DNA from: Leptospira levettii
GTDB taxonomy: Bacteria; Spirochaetota; Leptospiria; Leptospirales; Leptospiraceae
Assembly: GCF_002812085.1 (NCBI RefSeq)
Contig: NZ_NPDM01000002.1
Coordinates: forward strand, 496,001 to 560,000
Length of the DNA stretch: 64,000 nt
Direction of reading: 5' to 3'
Numbering within the stretch: the first letter of the stretch is position 1; each line of letters begins with the position of its first letter. Below the pieces are notes generated by a model. The model saw only the letters and a program-made list of their open reading frames with translations. It made no database searches and was not told the DNA's origin. The position numbers were made by a program, and so were the translations under genes. Positions 22,377 through 32,520 of this stretch are shown here, in pieces.

Positions 22377-22897
22377 ATGTAGAACACTTACGTAAATACA
22401 TTACCGAAGTTCGCATCGACCATTTTGCCCAAGGAACAAAAGTATTTTCGGAAGGGGAAGAATGTAATGGTAAAATGTATTTTGTTTTTTCTGGATTGTT
22501 ACAGGTTTACAAACGGAAAGCGACTGGCGAAGAACAATATATAAGAGATATCAAACCTGGAGAATTTTTTGGTGAGATGGCACTTGTATTCCCTTCTCCA
22601 AGAGCTGCATCCATTGTAGCAGCGGCAGAGGATACAAAAGTGGGAATCATCACAAAAGATATTTTTATGGGTATGGGGAAAGAAAGCCCTGGCTTTTTAT
22701 CCGTCATCCTTCATAGTATCATCAATCGACTAACAGCCGTAGAAGATTCAATCTCTGAAAAACAAAAAGAATTGCATATTCTAATCAATGGAATCCACCA
22801 AAAAGAGGGAGAAACAACGAACACAGAAACTGTCACAAAGACTGAGGACAACACACAGGATTCTGAACCAGTTGTAGCTGAAACAGAAGAGAACTAA
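22373..22897 (+). CDS. second cyclic-nucleotide-binding domain protein
   Basis: 174 residues: a cNMP-binding domain (FSEGEECNGKMYFVFSG; phosphate-binding cassette GEFFGEMALVFPSPRAAS), a helix, and an acidic Thr/Glu-rich tail. No helix-turn-helix. It shares the overall plan of its upstream neighbour, suggesting a local duplication. Ligand specificity cannot be read from the sequence alone. Confidence 0.85.
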   Translation: MNVEHLRKYITEVRIDHFAQGTKVFSEGEECNGKMYFVFSGLLQVYKRKATGEEQYIRDIKPGEFFGEMALVFPSPRAASIVAAAEDTKVGIITKDIFMGMGKESPGFLSVILHSIINRLTAVEDSISEKQKELHILINGIHQKEGETTNTETVTKTEDNTQDSEPVVAETEEN

Positions 22898-22976
22898 AGA
22901 CTTAAGTTCTCCTGTTTCAAAACCCAAACTTCAAAAATAAGTTGACTAAACTTAAAAAAAGCAGTTTCCTTTTCGG

Positions 22977-24071
22977 GTGACATTTCGGTTCTTCAATTAC
23001 CCTATTCCAGTTTTACTTGTAACTCTTGGTTTTTTTGCCGTACCATTTGTTATATTTTTTGCCATTGCGTCCCTTTACGATTTGGACTTCGATCATGTGG
23101 GAATGATCCTCACGCGGATCCAACCATGGCAGTATGTTTTTTCGTTTTTAAGTGCTATCATTGCTTATGGCCTGATCACTAAAAAAAAATTTGGTTATTA
23201 CCTATTCCTTTGTTTCACCTTCCTCATCCTCACATATAATTTCTGGATGGTTTTATCTGTTTCTCTTGGGAAAAAATTCTTCCTTGCAGGCATTCGTATC
23301 AAAACAGACGACATTGTTTGGAATATGGGAATCACAACGATTCTTCTTGCGATTGCCTTCTATTTTTTGAGAAGGGAAATTGCAGCTCCTTATTTAAGTT
23401 CCACAAGACGGGGATGGCGCACAAAATACCGAGAAACACATCCCATTCCTTTCCATTGGACCAATGCAGATGGAGAAAGAGAAGGAGACGGACTCACCAT
23501 CAATATTTCCAAAAATGGCGTATTACTGCCGTTAACCAAACATCATTTTTTAAACCCTGGTGATCCAATTAACCTTCTTTTAAAGTTGGAAAAAGAAAAT
23601 AGAGAACCAGCTTCGATTTCAGTACAAGGAAAGGTAGTTCGAATCGATAAGGAATCAGATGGAACTGAAATTGCGGGCGTTCAATTACAATTTCTCATCG
23701 CACAGAAAGAAGAAAAACAAATTTACGATTCGTTTTTACACCGAGTATTTGCCCCTCGTTACCCTGTTTCAAACCCAGTCCAATTTTTCAAATCAGAGGA
23801 CAAAACATACAACGGTACCCTTCTCAATGTTTCCTTAGAAGGTTTGTACATCGAATCAGAAGTAGTGTTTTCTGCTTCCGAGTATTGCCGAGTGAAGATT
23901 CAAACCCGTTCAGGTGAAATTGCCGTAGGTGGTGTTGTTAGGTGGTCTAATCCCCAAGGGAAGTATGGAAAACCAAAAGGATTTGGGATCCAGATTGATT
24001 CCATCGAAAACAAAAACCTATTTCGAGTTTGGATTTGGAAACAAAGGTTTAAATTATTCCACGGTAGATAA
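22977..24071 (+). CDS. membrane protein with two PilZ domains
   Basis: 364 residues from GTG 22977. About four transmembrane helices in the first 135 residues, then two cytoplasmic PilZ domains (about 150-245 and 255-360). Both carry the second half of the c-di-GMP motif (NISKNG and NVSLEG, variants of DxSxxG). RTKYR before the first is a possible RxxxR. It likely senses c-di-GMP at the membrane, perhaps for motility or envelope control. It converges on ispD, with only three bases between them. Confidence 0.75.
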   Translation: MTFRFFNYPIPVLLVTLGFFAVPFVIFFAIASLYDLDFDHVGMILTRIQPWQYVFSFLSAIIAYGLITKKKFGYYLFLCFTFLILTYNFWMVLSVSLGKKFFLAGIRIKTDDIVWNMGITTILLAIAFYFLRREIAAPYLSSTRRGWRTKYRETHPIPFHWTNADGEREGDGLTINISKNGVLLPLTKHHFLNPGDPINLLLKLEKENREPASISVQGKVVRIDKESDGTEIAGVQLQFLIAQKEEKQIYDSFLHRVFAPRYPVSNPVQFFKSEDKTYNGTLLNVSLEGLYIESEVVFSASEYCRVKIQTRSGEIAVGGVVRWSNPQGKYGKPKGFGIQIDSIENKNLFRVWIWKQRFKLFHGR

Positions 24072-24074
24072 TGA

Positions 24075-24764
24075 TTAATCGTTGGTATAGAGGGAATCAG
24101 CAAGGACCAAATCACCTGGACTTGTCACTTTGGTATTGTGAAAGTCAGTTTCCACAATCCCTACTCTTCGTTCCCCCATCCAAGTACATAAGTCTGTTGG
24201 GTGGTGTTTAGGATTTTCTGGCAACGGATCTACCAACAAATCTTTCAGCATAAAACCAGCCACTGCTTGAGGGGTTTTCACGGCATAGACTTCTTCTCTT
24301 TTTAATGGTTCCTGTGAATAGTTTTGGTGGAGTTTCACTCGCACTAAACTTTCTGTTACAGGACAAACTAATGATGCACCACCAAATATTTTAGTTTGTT
24401 CCACTAACTGATAAAGTTCGTTTTGTTTGAAATTGGGACGAGCCACATCATGGATAAAGAATATATCTTTTTCATCATATGAAATGGATTGAATTCCATT
24501 TAAAGTGGAAAGGTGCCTTGTTTCCCCTCCTTCCACAATGCAGTCGTTAGGTTCTAATAAATCCTCTAATTCTTTTTCAGTCTCCAAAACCCAATCGGGA
24601 TGGGAAACAACAGTGATGGATTTTAAGAGACCAAACCTTTTGAATCGTTTTACCGAATGCCTAAGGAGTGATTCACCCCTTAGTTTCAAAAATTGTTTAG
24701 GAACATCAGATCCCATCCTACTTCCCGTACCTCCGGCAAGTAGGATCGCATATAAATTGTTCAT
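24075..24764 (-). CDS. ispD: 2-C-methyl-D-erythritol 4-phosphate cytidylyltransferase
   Basis: 229 residues with the CTP-binding loop LLAGGTGSRMG and PKQF of IspD, and HDVARP in place of the usual HDAVRP. It makes CDP-methylerythritol in the non-mevalonate isoprenoid pathway. Its start overlaps the stop of lysA by four bases, so the two are coupled although the pathways are unrelated. Family assignment is strong; IspD is favoured over the related TarI (CDP-ribitol) because no teichoic acid genes are near. Confidence 0.8.
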   Translation of the reverse strand: MNNLYAILLAGGTGSRMGSDVPKQFLKLRGESLLRHSVKRFKRFGLLKSITVVSHPDWVLETEKELEDLLEPNDCIVEGGETRHLSTLNGIQSISYDEKDIFFIHDVARPNFKQNELYQLVEQTKIFGGASLVCPVTESLVRVKLHQNYSQEPLKREEVYAVKTPQAVAGFMLKDLLVDPLPENPKHHPTDLCTWMGERRVGIVETDFHNTKVTSPGDLVLADSLYTND

Positions 24765-26029
24765 TCCACCACTAAGATTTCGTTTCGGAAGATTTCCATC
24801 ACCGGTTCTTTTTTACGGATGAGTTTTGGAGTTCCATCTTTTCGGATCAAAACTTCTTGTGTTTCTGGAAAACTATTGTAGTTCTTAGTGGACATACTGG
24901 AACAATACGCACCAATTGCTTCCATCACAACATAATCACCAATTTCAGCCTCTCCCATTAGTCTTGTGATTGGTTCCCCACCTTCTTTTTGAGTGAAAAC
25001 ATCGCCTGATTCACAACAATGCCCAACAACAACATATTCCTTGTTAGACTGTGGTGTTCCACCATCTTTTTTGACAGTGATGAGGGGATGGCGTGCACCA
25101 TAAAGAGATGGTCGAGTATTTGAATCCATCCCAGTGTCCAATTTTAAAAACTGGAATCCATTTTTTCCTGTGTCTACTTTGTCATCCACAGTGGTTAGAA
25201 GTGCCCCACAAAGTGCAATGAGGTAAGTGCCTGGTTCAATTTCTAAAATGAGTTTTCTACCGTGTTTTACGGCAAATTCTTCAAATTGAATTTTGACAGG
25301 TGCACCTATCTTTTGTAAGTCGGTTGTTTTTTCATCTTCCATCCGCCCAACTTTGTAACCTCCACCAAGGCTCACAACAGTAACTGATGGGAAACTTTCT
25401 GCATATTCAAGTGTGTATTTGGCAACAGCCTTCCAAACTTCAGGGTCACTTCCCGATCCAATATGAGTATGGACCTTTTCGACAACGAGGTTGTATTTGT
25501 TTACGATCGCTTTGACTTCATCCAGTTTTTCATGCCAAATTCCGAAGGAAGAAGTAACCCCACCCACATCGGTTTTTTTGGTATGACCAGAACCAAGTCC
25601 TGGGTTAAAACGAATGGATACTGATTTTCCTGGGAAGGTTTGGCCAAAGAGTTCCAATTGGCGGAGAGAACAAGCATTGAACTTCACACCCTTCGCAATG
25701 AGTTCGGCAAATGCCTTTGGAAATTCTTGGGAAGTGAGCATGATGGATTCTGGAGAAAATCCAAAATGCAGGGCACGTACCACTTCATGTTCCGAGGAAG
25801 CATCGATGAGGATGCCTTTTTTTTTCATGATTTGTAAGATATTGGAATTGGGATTTGCCTTCATGGCATATCGGACTTGTAATCCGAAAGCATTCGGAAA
25901 TGCCAATGTGTCATCGCATTTTTGTTCAATTTCTTTCTCAGAATAGACAAAGAGAGGGGTTCCAAATTCTTTTGCCAAAGCTCGCACTTGGTCTTCTTTC
26001 AAAAACTTTAGTTTTTCGATTGATGTCAT
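24761..26029 (-). CDS. lysA: diaminopimelate decarboxylase
   Basis: About 422 residues from ATG 26029; an upstream in-frame TTG at 26062 is possible but has no better ribosome site. Alanine-racemase-fold PLP enzyme: YAMKANPN holds the Schiff-base Lys, HIGSGSD and GGGYKVGR bind phosphate, EPGTYL and the C-terminal CCESGD carry the substrate site. It converts meso-diaminopimelate to lysine. Divergent from the gene at 26087. Coupled with ispD downstream. Confidence 0.88.
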   Translation of the reverse strand: MTSIEKLKFLKEDQVRALAKEFGTPLFVYSEKEIEQKCDDTLAFPNAFGLQVRYAMKANPNSNILQIMKKKGILIDASSEHEVVRALHFGFSPESIMLTSQEFPKAFAELIAKGVKFNACSLRQLELFGQTFPGKSVSIRFNPGLGSGHTKKTDVGGVTSSFGIWHEKLDEVKAIVNKYNLVVEKVHTHIGSGSDPEVWKAVAKYTLEYAESFPSVTVVSLGGGYKVGRMEDEKTTDLQKIGAPVKIQFEEFAVKHGRKLILEIEPGTYLIALCGALLTTVDDKVDTGKNGFQFLKLDTGMDSNTRPSLYGARHPLITVKKDGGTPQSNKEYVVVGHCCESGDVFTQKEGGEPITRLMGEAEIGDYVVMEAIGAYCSSMSTKNYNSFPETQEVLIRKDGTPKLIRKKEPVMEIFRNEILVVE

Positions 26030-26086
26030 AGGATTTAAGATAAACCTTTCAATAGGTTCCAATCCATAAAGTCAAAAAAGTAGAAA

Positions 26087-27157
26087 ATGGCAGGAAAGAT
26101 CACACATATTGAAGCACTCTCCCAAGTGAAAAAACACTTGGAACATGGCAATGCCACTCAAAGGAAAATTGCCAATTTACTCTCTAGGCCTGATGTGGCA
26201 TCGTACGCCAACTTAGGTGCTGTTGCCCCCGATATCTTTTATTTCTATCATGTATTACAACCCAAACGTACAAAAAAAGCAGCATTCTTTGGAGACTTGG
26301 CCCACCACCACAATGTGGCAGAGTTAATCTTAAGTTTCCTCGACCAAGTGTATGATACCGAAATGGGATTGTACCGGGACAGATTCCTTGCTTTTACACT
26401 TGGTTACATCTGCCATTGTGTGGTGGATATCCAAACCCATCCTTATATCTTTTATATCTCAGGTGATTACTATAACAACGATAAGAAGATTTCGTACCAA
26501 GCACAAGTGAACCATATGAAAGTGGAATTTGGTTTGGATACCTTACTCATCAACCACCGTTGGGGGATGAGTGCAAGGGAATATGATTTTCCACAGTACA
26601 TTGATATCCGCCACCGAACCGTTGGAATCAAAAACAAAATGGATCCAGTCCTTTGGAACTTTTGGTTGCAGTCTTTAAAAGAAACCTTTCCCAAAGAATT
26701 CCAAACTTCTTATATTGGATCTGAAAAAAAAATCATCCCAGGGGATATCTTAAACGAATCCTATCTTGGGTTTTACCGATTTACCTCTACATTGGATTCG
26801 AGAAGTGCTTTTATGCGAGGACTTGTGAGTGTAGTGGATGCACTTACTTTCCATAAATACAATGCCTCAGTTTTAATGTTACCAACACTTGAGGCGATCA
26901 ATCCGAAGATCATGAACGACGAAAAAAGAGAATGGTTTTACCCAGCTGATCCGAATCGTAAGTTTAACGATTCGTTCATTGATTTACTGAACCAAGCAAG
27001 CCAAGCAAGTAAGGAAATTTTGACCCGCGCCTATGAATATAGTTTTTCACCTGAAAGCCGTTCTAAGATTCTGGACTCACTTGGTGGTTATAATTTAGAT
27101 ACTGGCCTTCGATACCACGGCATTGATCACATGAAGGAATTTTCCCCACTCGTTTAG
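26087..27157 (+). CDS. zinc-dependent phospholipase C-like hydrolase
   Basis: 356 residues with the Zn_dep_PLPC pattern: a His near the start (THIEAL), GAVAPDIFYF, DLAHHHN and GYICHCVVDIQTHP, which together would bind the metal ions. No signal peptide, so it may be cytosolic. It is followed 24 bases later by the penicillin-binding protein gene, and they may be co-transcribed. Substrate unknown. Confidence 0.7.
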   Translation: MAGKITHIEALSQVKKHLEHGNATQRKIANLLSRPDVASYANLGAVAPDIFYFYHVLQPKRTKKAAFFGDLAHHHNVAELILSFLDQVYDTEMGLYRDRFLAFTLGYICHCVVDIQTHPYIFYISGDYYNNDKKISYQAQVNHMKVEFGLDTLLINHRWGMSAREYDFPQYIDIRHRTVGIKNKMDPVLWNFWLQSLKETFPKEFQTSYIGSEKKIIPGDILNESYLGFYRFTSTLDSRSAFMRGLVSVVDALTFHKYNASVLMLPTLEAINPKIMNDEKREWFYPADPNRKFNDSFIDLLNQASQASKEILTRAYEYSFSPESRSKILDSLGGYNLDTGLRYHGIDHMKEFSPLV

Positions 27158-27181
27158 TGGGAATTTGAAAAAGGAAATTGT

Positions 27182-29734
27182 ATGAAACAAGAACCCGTTG
27201 GGCTCTTTGAAAAGTATTTTATCATTTGGTTTCGAATCGTAACAGAAAGGATTTGGACAGGAGACAAAAAAGTTAGGAATACCTTCCTTGCCATTTTGGG
27301 TTTTGGGGTTCTCAATGTTTTTTTACTCACAGGTTCCATTAAAGATTTTTTTCGTCTCGATGAAGCTGCTGTTTACGATATCCCATCCACCTTATACGGG
27401 CTAAATGATAAAGGGGAATATGAACCCATTGCCGAGTACTATAAATTCTCTCGTATCCCTGTCAAATTAGAAGAACTTAAACCAGAGTCTACAGATTATT
27501 CCGCGGATAACCGTCACAAAGTGATCCAATGTTTTTTATCCACTGAAGACAATTCGTTTTATTCCCACAACGGGATTGATCTGAAAGGGATTGCCAGGGC
27601 TTTTGTGGTAAATCTTATGGCGGGTCGAGTCAAAGAAGGTGCATCCACCATCACCCAACAAGTCGCAAGGCTTAAGTTTTTATCCATTGAACGTTCCATT
27701 GCAAGAAAAGCACGCGAAGCTTGGCTTGCCATTTTACTCGAACTCGTTTACCCAAAAGACAAAATTCTGGAAGTGTATTTAAACGAAATCCCACTCGGGC
27801 ACGGAACCATTGGTGTTGGTGCTGCTTCCAGGTTTTACTTTCGTAAAGAAGTACAAGATGTCACTTGGGGAGAAGCGGCAATCCTTGCAAGCCTCACCAC
27901 AAGACCCACTCAGTTTAGCCCGATTGTCAACCCAGTATCCAGTATGAACAAGGTGCGAGTTGTTTTTCGAAAACTAGTTGAGAACGGAAGGATGACTGTA
28001 GCGGATGCAGAAAAAGAATTTGCAAGCTTAGAAGAATATTATACAAACCTCAATCGATCCCCCAACGATTCTGCGTTTTCCGACAGACTCAATCGTTTTC
28101 CCTATGTCACAGAATACATCCGTAAAAACCTAATTCGTTCAATTGGTTCCAGTCGGTTGTACAATGGTGGACTCAAAATTTACTCCACAATCCAAATCCG
28201 CCACCAAGAAGAAGCAGAAAAAGCCCTTCTACCTGCACTCCAAAGGCAAACAATTGAATCCAACCAACGTGCCTTCCGTAACATTGATGCCTTTGATGAT
28301 TTGTATGGAAGTGGGTATTCCTTAATTGCTGATTTATATGACTTACCTGAATTTAAATTTAAAATTTCGAAAATAGAACGTACATTTTCCTCTGCTTACC
28401 AAGAGGACATTCGTGATGAATTTTATGCCCTCAATTTACTGATAGGTGACGACTTTCTCGGGGATACCCTTGACAAAAATTACACATCACAAAGTACAAA
28501 GGACCATTTACTCCCAGTGGAAGGATCACTCATTGCCATTCGTCCGGAAACTGGTTACATCACAGCCCTTGTTGGTGGGTCAGGTTTTCGTTCTGATAAC
28601 CAACAAATCCGTCCTTTCCAAGCCTTTCGCCAACCAGGTTCCGCCTTTAAACCAATCTTATACGCAGCAGCAATGGACTATTCAGGAAAAAACCCAGATC
28701 CTGAAAAAAATGTAACACCTGCTACACTCTTTGCAGATTCTCCCTTACAATACCTAATGGAAGATGGAGATGAGTGGGCTCCCGAAAATTACAGTAGTGA
28801 ATACTCTGGATTTATTTTGTTACGAAAGGCATTGGAACAATCTAAAAACTCAGTTGCAGTGCGGGTATTAGAACAAGTGGGACTTTCCAATTTGATGGAT
28901 AGCCTACGCGGATTATTACAATTACAAGGAAGGGACATCCCTTATAATTTTAGTGTTTCGCTTGGATCCTTTGAACTCACTCCCTATGAACTCACTCGTG
29001 CTTATGCGGCCCTTGCTTCCGGTGGCAAAACAGTCAATCCCATCTCCGTTTTATATGTAGAAGACAATGCAGGCAAAGTCATCAAAGACTTTCGTAAAGA
29101 CTACGAAGATGTAGAACGAAAACAAATCATCTCCAAAGAAGCGGCCTTTCTCATCACTTCTATGATGAAAGATGTTGTGGAAGAAGGAACAGGACGTGGT
29201 GTCCTCTCTTATGGATTAAACCGAAAAGCCTACGGGAAAACAGGTACCACAAACAATTTTAGGGATGCTTGGTTTGTGGGTTACACCCCAGAACTTGTCA
29301 CCTCGGTATGGTTTGGTTACGATGTGGGCACCATTTCCCTTGGTCGTGGGATGACAGGCGGAAAACTTTCTGCCCCTGTATGGGGACGGTTTATGGCTAG
29401 AGCCCTGGAAAAAGAACCAGCCAAAGAATTCCCTTGGCTCGCGGATGTCAAAATCACAAAACGAACCGTTTGCCGCATGTCTGGGAAACTCCCCGGTGGC
29501 CAATGCCATGACCTACTGGAAGAATACTTTATCCCCCAAACGGTTCCAAAAGACGTTTGTAACGACCATGGATCCGCATGGAATGTAGTGGAATCCAAAC
29601 CACAACCCCAATCCACTCAAATTGCCGTGGAGAAGAAAAAACAAGACACCAAAGTGGAGAAAAAACCCACACAAGGCAAACCTCCGAAACGAAAAAACTC
29701 AGTCTTTAGCGGAGATGAGGAAATTGATTACTAA
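27182..29734 (+). CDS. class A penicillin-binding protein (PBP1A family)
   Basis: 850 residues: cytoplasmic N-terminus, one transmembrane segment (about 38-55), glycosyltransferase family 51 domain (about 100-290; STEDNSFYSHNGID and EGASTITQQVAR) and a transpeptidase domain with active-site Ser in PGSAFKP (about 485), second motif KNS and KTGTTN (about 685). The C-terminus has a Cys-containing extension and a Lys-rich tail. It polymerises and cross-links peptidoglycan in the periplasm. Confidence 0.9.
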   Translation: MKQEPVGLFEKYFIIWFRIVTERIWTGDKKVRNTFLAILGFGVLNVFLLTGSIKDFFRLDEAAVYDIPSTLYGLNDKGEYEPIAEYYKFSRIPVKLEELKPESTDYSADNRHKVIQCFLSTEDNSFYSHNGIDLKGIARAFVVNLMAGRVKEGASTITQQVARLKFLSIERSIARKAREAWLAILLELVYPKDKILEVYLNEIPLGHGTIGVGAASRFYFRKEVQDVTWGEAAILASLTTRPTQFSPIVNPVSSMNKVRVVFRKLVENGRMTVADAEKEFASLEEYYTNLNRSPNDSAFSDRLNRFPYVTEYIRKNLIRSIGSSRLYNGGLKIYSTIQIRHQEEAEKALLPALQRQTIESNQRAFRNIDAFDDLYGSGYSLIADLYDLPEFKFKISKIERTFSSAYQEDIRDEFYALNLLIGDDFLGDTLDKNYTSQSTKDHLLPVEGSLIAIRPETGYITALVGGSGFRSDNQQIRPFQAFRQPGSAFKPILYAAAMDYSGKNPDPEKNVTPATLFADSPLQYLMEDGDEWAPENYSSEYSGFILLRKALEQSKNSVAVRVLEQVGLSNLMDSLRGLLQLQGRDIPYNFSVSLGSFELTPYELTRAYAALASGGKTVNPISVLYVEDNAGKVIKDFRKDYEDVERKQIISKEAAFLITSMMKDVVEEGTGRGVLSYGLNRKAYGKTGTTNNFRDAWFVGYTPELVTSVWFGYDVGTISLGRGMTGGKLSAPVWGRFMARALEKEPAKEFPWLADVKITKRTVCRMSGKLPGGQCHDLLEEYFIPQTVPKDVCNDHGSAWNVVESKPQPQSTQIAVEKKKQDTKVEKKPTQGKPPKRKNSVFSGDEEIDY

Positions 29735-29793
29735 AAAGGCTTGTCAGATAGACCGAAAATTTTGATTCTCACAGAAGGGGAAAAGGAGCAGGA

Positions 29794-30198
29794 ATGGCAA
29801 TAGGTAAGGATTCCATCAACAGCGTTATCGGACCAGGGTCGATATTTGAAGGTAAATTTTATATCGCAGGTTCACTTAGAATCGATGGAAAATTCGAAGG
29901 TGATATCAAAACAGAAGACGCTCTCGTCATTGGAGAGACCGGAAAGGTAAAAACCAATATCAGCGCAAGAGAAGTCATTGTCTCCGGAACCCTCATTGGC
30001 AATATCAAAGCCGAAAACGAAGTCAAATTAGAAGGGACAGGACGTATGTTAGGTGACATCACTGCTCCTTATTTAGAACTTCAAAAAGGTGTCGTAGCAA
30101 AAGGAAACATCACTATCACAGGCGGACAGAAAAAAGACGTTCGTAAGATAGTAGAAGAATCTTTTGGCGGAATCAAATCTTTAGATTCAAAGGACTAA
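29794..30198 (+). CDS. bactofilin
   Basis: 134 residues forming a right-handed beta-helix polymer: GSIFEGKFYIAGSLRIDGKFEGDI, VIGETGKVKTNISAREVIVSGTLIGNI and further turns, with short unstructured ends. Bactofilins are cytoskeletal filaments; in Leptospira biflexa one of them, LbbD, influences cell helix shape. AAAAGGAGCAGGA precedes the ATG. It sits just before a LysM/M23 peptidase gene, a pairing known from other shape-control loci. Confidence 0.88.
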   Translation: MAIGKDSINSVIGPGSIFEGKFYIAGSLRIDGKFEGDIKTEDALVIGETGKVKTNISAREVIVSGTLIGNIKAENEVKLEGTGRMLGDITAPYLELQKGVVAKGNITITGGQKKDVRKIVEESFGGIKSLDSKD

Positions 30199-30217
30199 CC
30201 TAAACTCCATTTAACAC

Positions 30218-31342
30218 ATGCTACTTCGTTCACCTGAAAAGTCTACGATCGGCAAGCATGTGTTACGTTGGGGAAACATAAACGTCATCCAAGTTTCCCC
30301 AGGTAAGTATTTTTATAACCTACAATCACAATCGAGCGTTTTACACGGGACAATCGATCTCAACCGCAAACGATATCGAATTTTACCCCTACTCGGTTTT
30401 TCATTTTTATTTGCTTTTTTACTCTCCATCATTGTCGACAAACAAACTTACGAAGAAAGTTTAATGGAAAAAGAATTCCTCAGTATGTCCACTGAGGTCG
30501 AAGAAAATGATACAAAAGACAAGGAAGCAAAACTAGCAGACGAAAAATACTTACAAGAAACCGAAGATAAAAAAATGGCGATCCTTCGGTCGGCAGAACT
30601 AGATAAACTCGCAGACAATAAAAATAAAAAACTAAAAGTCACTCAATACAAAGTCAAAAAGAATGAATCCTTATCGGACATTGCTCGAAGGTTTAAGGTT
30701 TCTGTTGAATCGATTGCAGGTAGTTCTGGAATCAATCCAGAAATTTCCCTCATCGCTGGCCAAATTTTAAACATTCCGAACAAACACGGCCTAATGTACA
30801 AACTTAAAAAAGGGGATACATTGGCAAAAGTAGCAGATTATTATAAAGTCAAAATTGATGACATTTATGCGGAAAACCAATTAGAAGATTATGATTTATT
30901 TAAGTCTGGACAAAAAGTATTTTTACCTGGTGCAGTGATCCCAGATACAGGTCCCGTTTGGAGGATTCCTGTTTCATCTAAAGTCATCACTTCTGGATGG
31001 GGAACACGTTCCTATCCACAATACAAATTCCATATGGCCCTTGACTTACGTGCTAATTATGAATCAGTGTATGCAGCAAGGAAAGGGAAAGTCACCTACT
31101 CAGGTTGGATGGGTGGATACGGAAATGCCATCATCTTATCTCATGACGACAATTACCAAACCTTATATGCTCATAATTCCAAACTTTATGTGAAAGAAGG
31201 GGATTATGTGAGTGCTGGAAAAATCATCTCTCGTTCGGGATGTACGGGGTATTGTTTTGGTCCTCATTTACACTTTGAAGTCATCAAAGACGGGAAAAAT
31301 ATCAATCCGACAAAACTCATCAAAGGATTTTCGTACAAATGA
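30218..31342 (+). CDS. membrane-anchored LysM and M23 peptidase
   Basis: 374 residues: a cytoplasmic N-terminal part, one transmembrane helix (about 52-70), a charged helix, two LysM repeats (about 144-235; YKVKKNESLSDIARRFKV and YKLKKGDTLAKVADYYKV) and an M23 domain with metal ligands in HMALDL and HLHFE, so it looks catalytically competent. It should cut peptidoglycan cross-links in the periplasm. It follows bactofilin by 19 bases, and bactofilin-M23 pairs often localise wall cleavage. Its stop overlaps the next start (ATGA). Confidence 0.85.
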   Translation: MLLRSPEKSTIGKHVLRWGNINVIQVSPGKYFYNLQSQSSVLHGTIDLNRKRYRILPLLGFSFLFAFLLSIIVDKQTYEESLMEKEFLSMSTEVEENDTKDKEAKLADEKYLQETEDKKMAILRSAELDKLADNKNKKLKVTQYKVKKNESLSDIARRFKVSVESIAGSSGINPEISLIAGQILNIPNKHGLMYKLKKGDTLAKVADYYKVKIDDIYAENQLEDYDLFKSGQKVFLPGAVIPDTGPVWRIPVSSKVITSGWGTRSYPQYKFHMALDLRANYESVYAARKGKVTYSGWMGGYGNAIILSHDDNYQTLYAHNSKLYVKEGDYVSAGKIISRSGCTGYCFGPHLHFEVIKDGKNINPTKLIKGFSYK

Positions 31343-32502
31343 AACAATTCAAATCAAATCACTCCAAATCCTTTCCAAAACACAATATTCCCGGAATCAC
31401 TTCCTTGGGTATACAAAAGAGTATGCCCACTTCCCTATTGATTTGTTTGGCACTTACATTATCTTTACTCATTTCCTGTGCACCAAAAATTGGAGAACAA
31501 ATCAACAAACGATTGGTTGATCCCTTTGATGAAACTAAAAACATCAACGTTCATTTTGTTACAACAAGAAGGGAAATGGGAGCCAAAGATCGTTGTGATG
31601 GGAATAGTTTTGGTTTTATTACCGATATTAACCCACATTTTGGGATTTGTATCGTAAACGTTCCCGCAAAACACATCATTGGTGATATTTCCTTGGATAA
31701 TGACCAAGACAAAAACAGTTTTTTCCAATTCAAAGGCCGAGTGAACACAGATGACAGAGAATTTTTATCCAAATTAAAATCATCTGCAAGTGAAGAAGTA
31801 TTAGTTTTTGTTCATGGATTTAATGTCAATTTTGATGAGGCAGTGTTACGAGCTGGCCAAATTAAATATGACCTCAAATTCCCAGGGGAAGTGGTTGTGT
31901 ATTCATGGCCGGCTGGAGCCGATGTTGGTTTACTGGGACAAGTGATGGTGAAATCAACCTATGATTTGAACTTTACAGAAGCAAAAATCAATCGTGAACC
32001 ATTTGCAAATTTTCTAAATTCCATATCTTCCATTGGGAAAAAAATCCATTTAGTGGTTCATAGTATGGGTCACCAAGTTGTTTTACCTTCCCTTGCCTCC
32101 CTTTCTAAATCTGGTAAAAAACAATTTCTCTCTGAACTCATCCTCAATGCCCCCGACTTCGACAAAAACGAATTTGAACTCATCTTATCTGATTTGAGTA
32201 AAACCTCAGAAAGGATCACCTTGTACTGTTCTCCAGGTGACAATGCCTTGGTTGCCTCTCAAAAAGTAAATGGTGCTCCAAGGGCTGGAATGTGTTTTAA
32301 GTATTCTGGGGTTGATGTGATCAATGTGAACGAAGTGGATGACCCAGTGCTCGGTGTGGGCGGACTAGGCCATGGATATTATTCATCAAGGCCAATCCTT
32401 ACAGACATATACCAAGTGTTACTCGGTGTATCTGTTGAAAAACGCCTCTTTATCCGAAAATCAGGACCCAAAAATGGGGAGAACTTTGTTTTACGCAAGT
32501 AG
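31339..32502 (+). CDS. alpha/beta hydrolase lipoprotein (DUF900-like)
   Basis: 387 residues from ATG 31339, which overlaps the upstream stop; a start at 31423 would give a cleaner lipoprotein signal (LLICLALTLSLLISC, then AP). The body shows the DUF900 alpha/beta-hydrolase pattern: VTTRREMG, VFVHGFNVNFDEAVLRAGQ, HSMGHQV with nucleophile Ser and LNAPDFD. It is likely anchored in the outer membrane. Coupled to the LysM/M23 gene; substrate unknown. Confidence 0.75.
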   Translation: MKQFKSNHSKSFPKHNIPGITSLGIQKSMPTSLLICLALTLSLLISCAPKIGEQINKRLVDPFDETKNINVHFVTTRREMGAKDRCDGNSFGFITDINPHFGICIVNVPAKHIIGDISLDNDQDKNSFFQFKGRVNTDDREFLSKLKSSASEEVLVFVHGFNVNFDEAVLRAGQIKYDLKFPGEVVVYSWPAGADVGLLGQVMVKSTYDLNFTEAKINREPFANFLNSISSIGKKIHLVVHSMGHQVVLPSLASLSKSGKKQFLSELILNAPDFDKNEFELILSDLSKTSERITLYCSPGDNALVASQKVNGAPRAGMCFKYSGVDVINVNEVDDPVLGVGGLGHGYYSSRPILTDIYQVLLGVSVEKRLFIRKSGPKNGENFVLRK

Positions 32503-32520
32503 ATTAGAGTCGTTTCCTAT

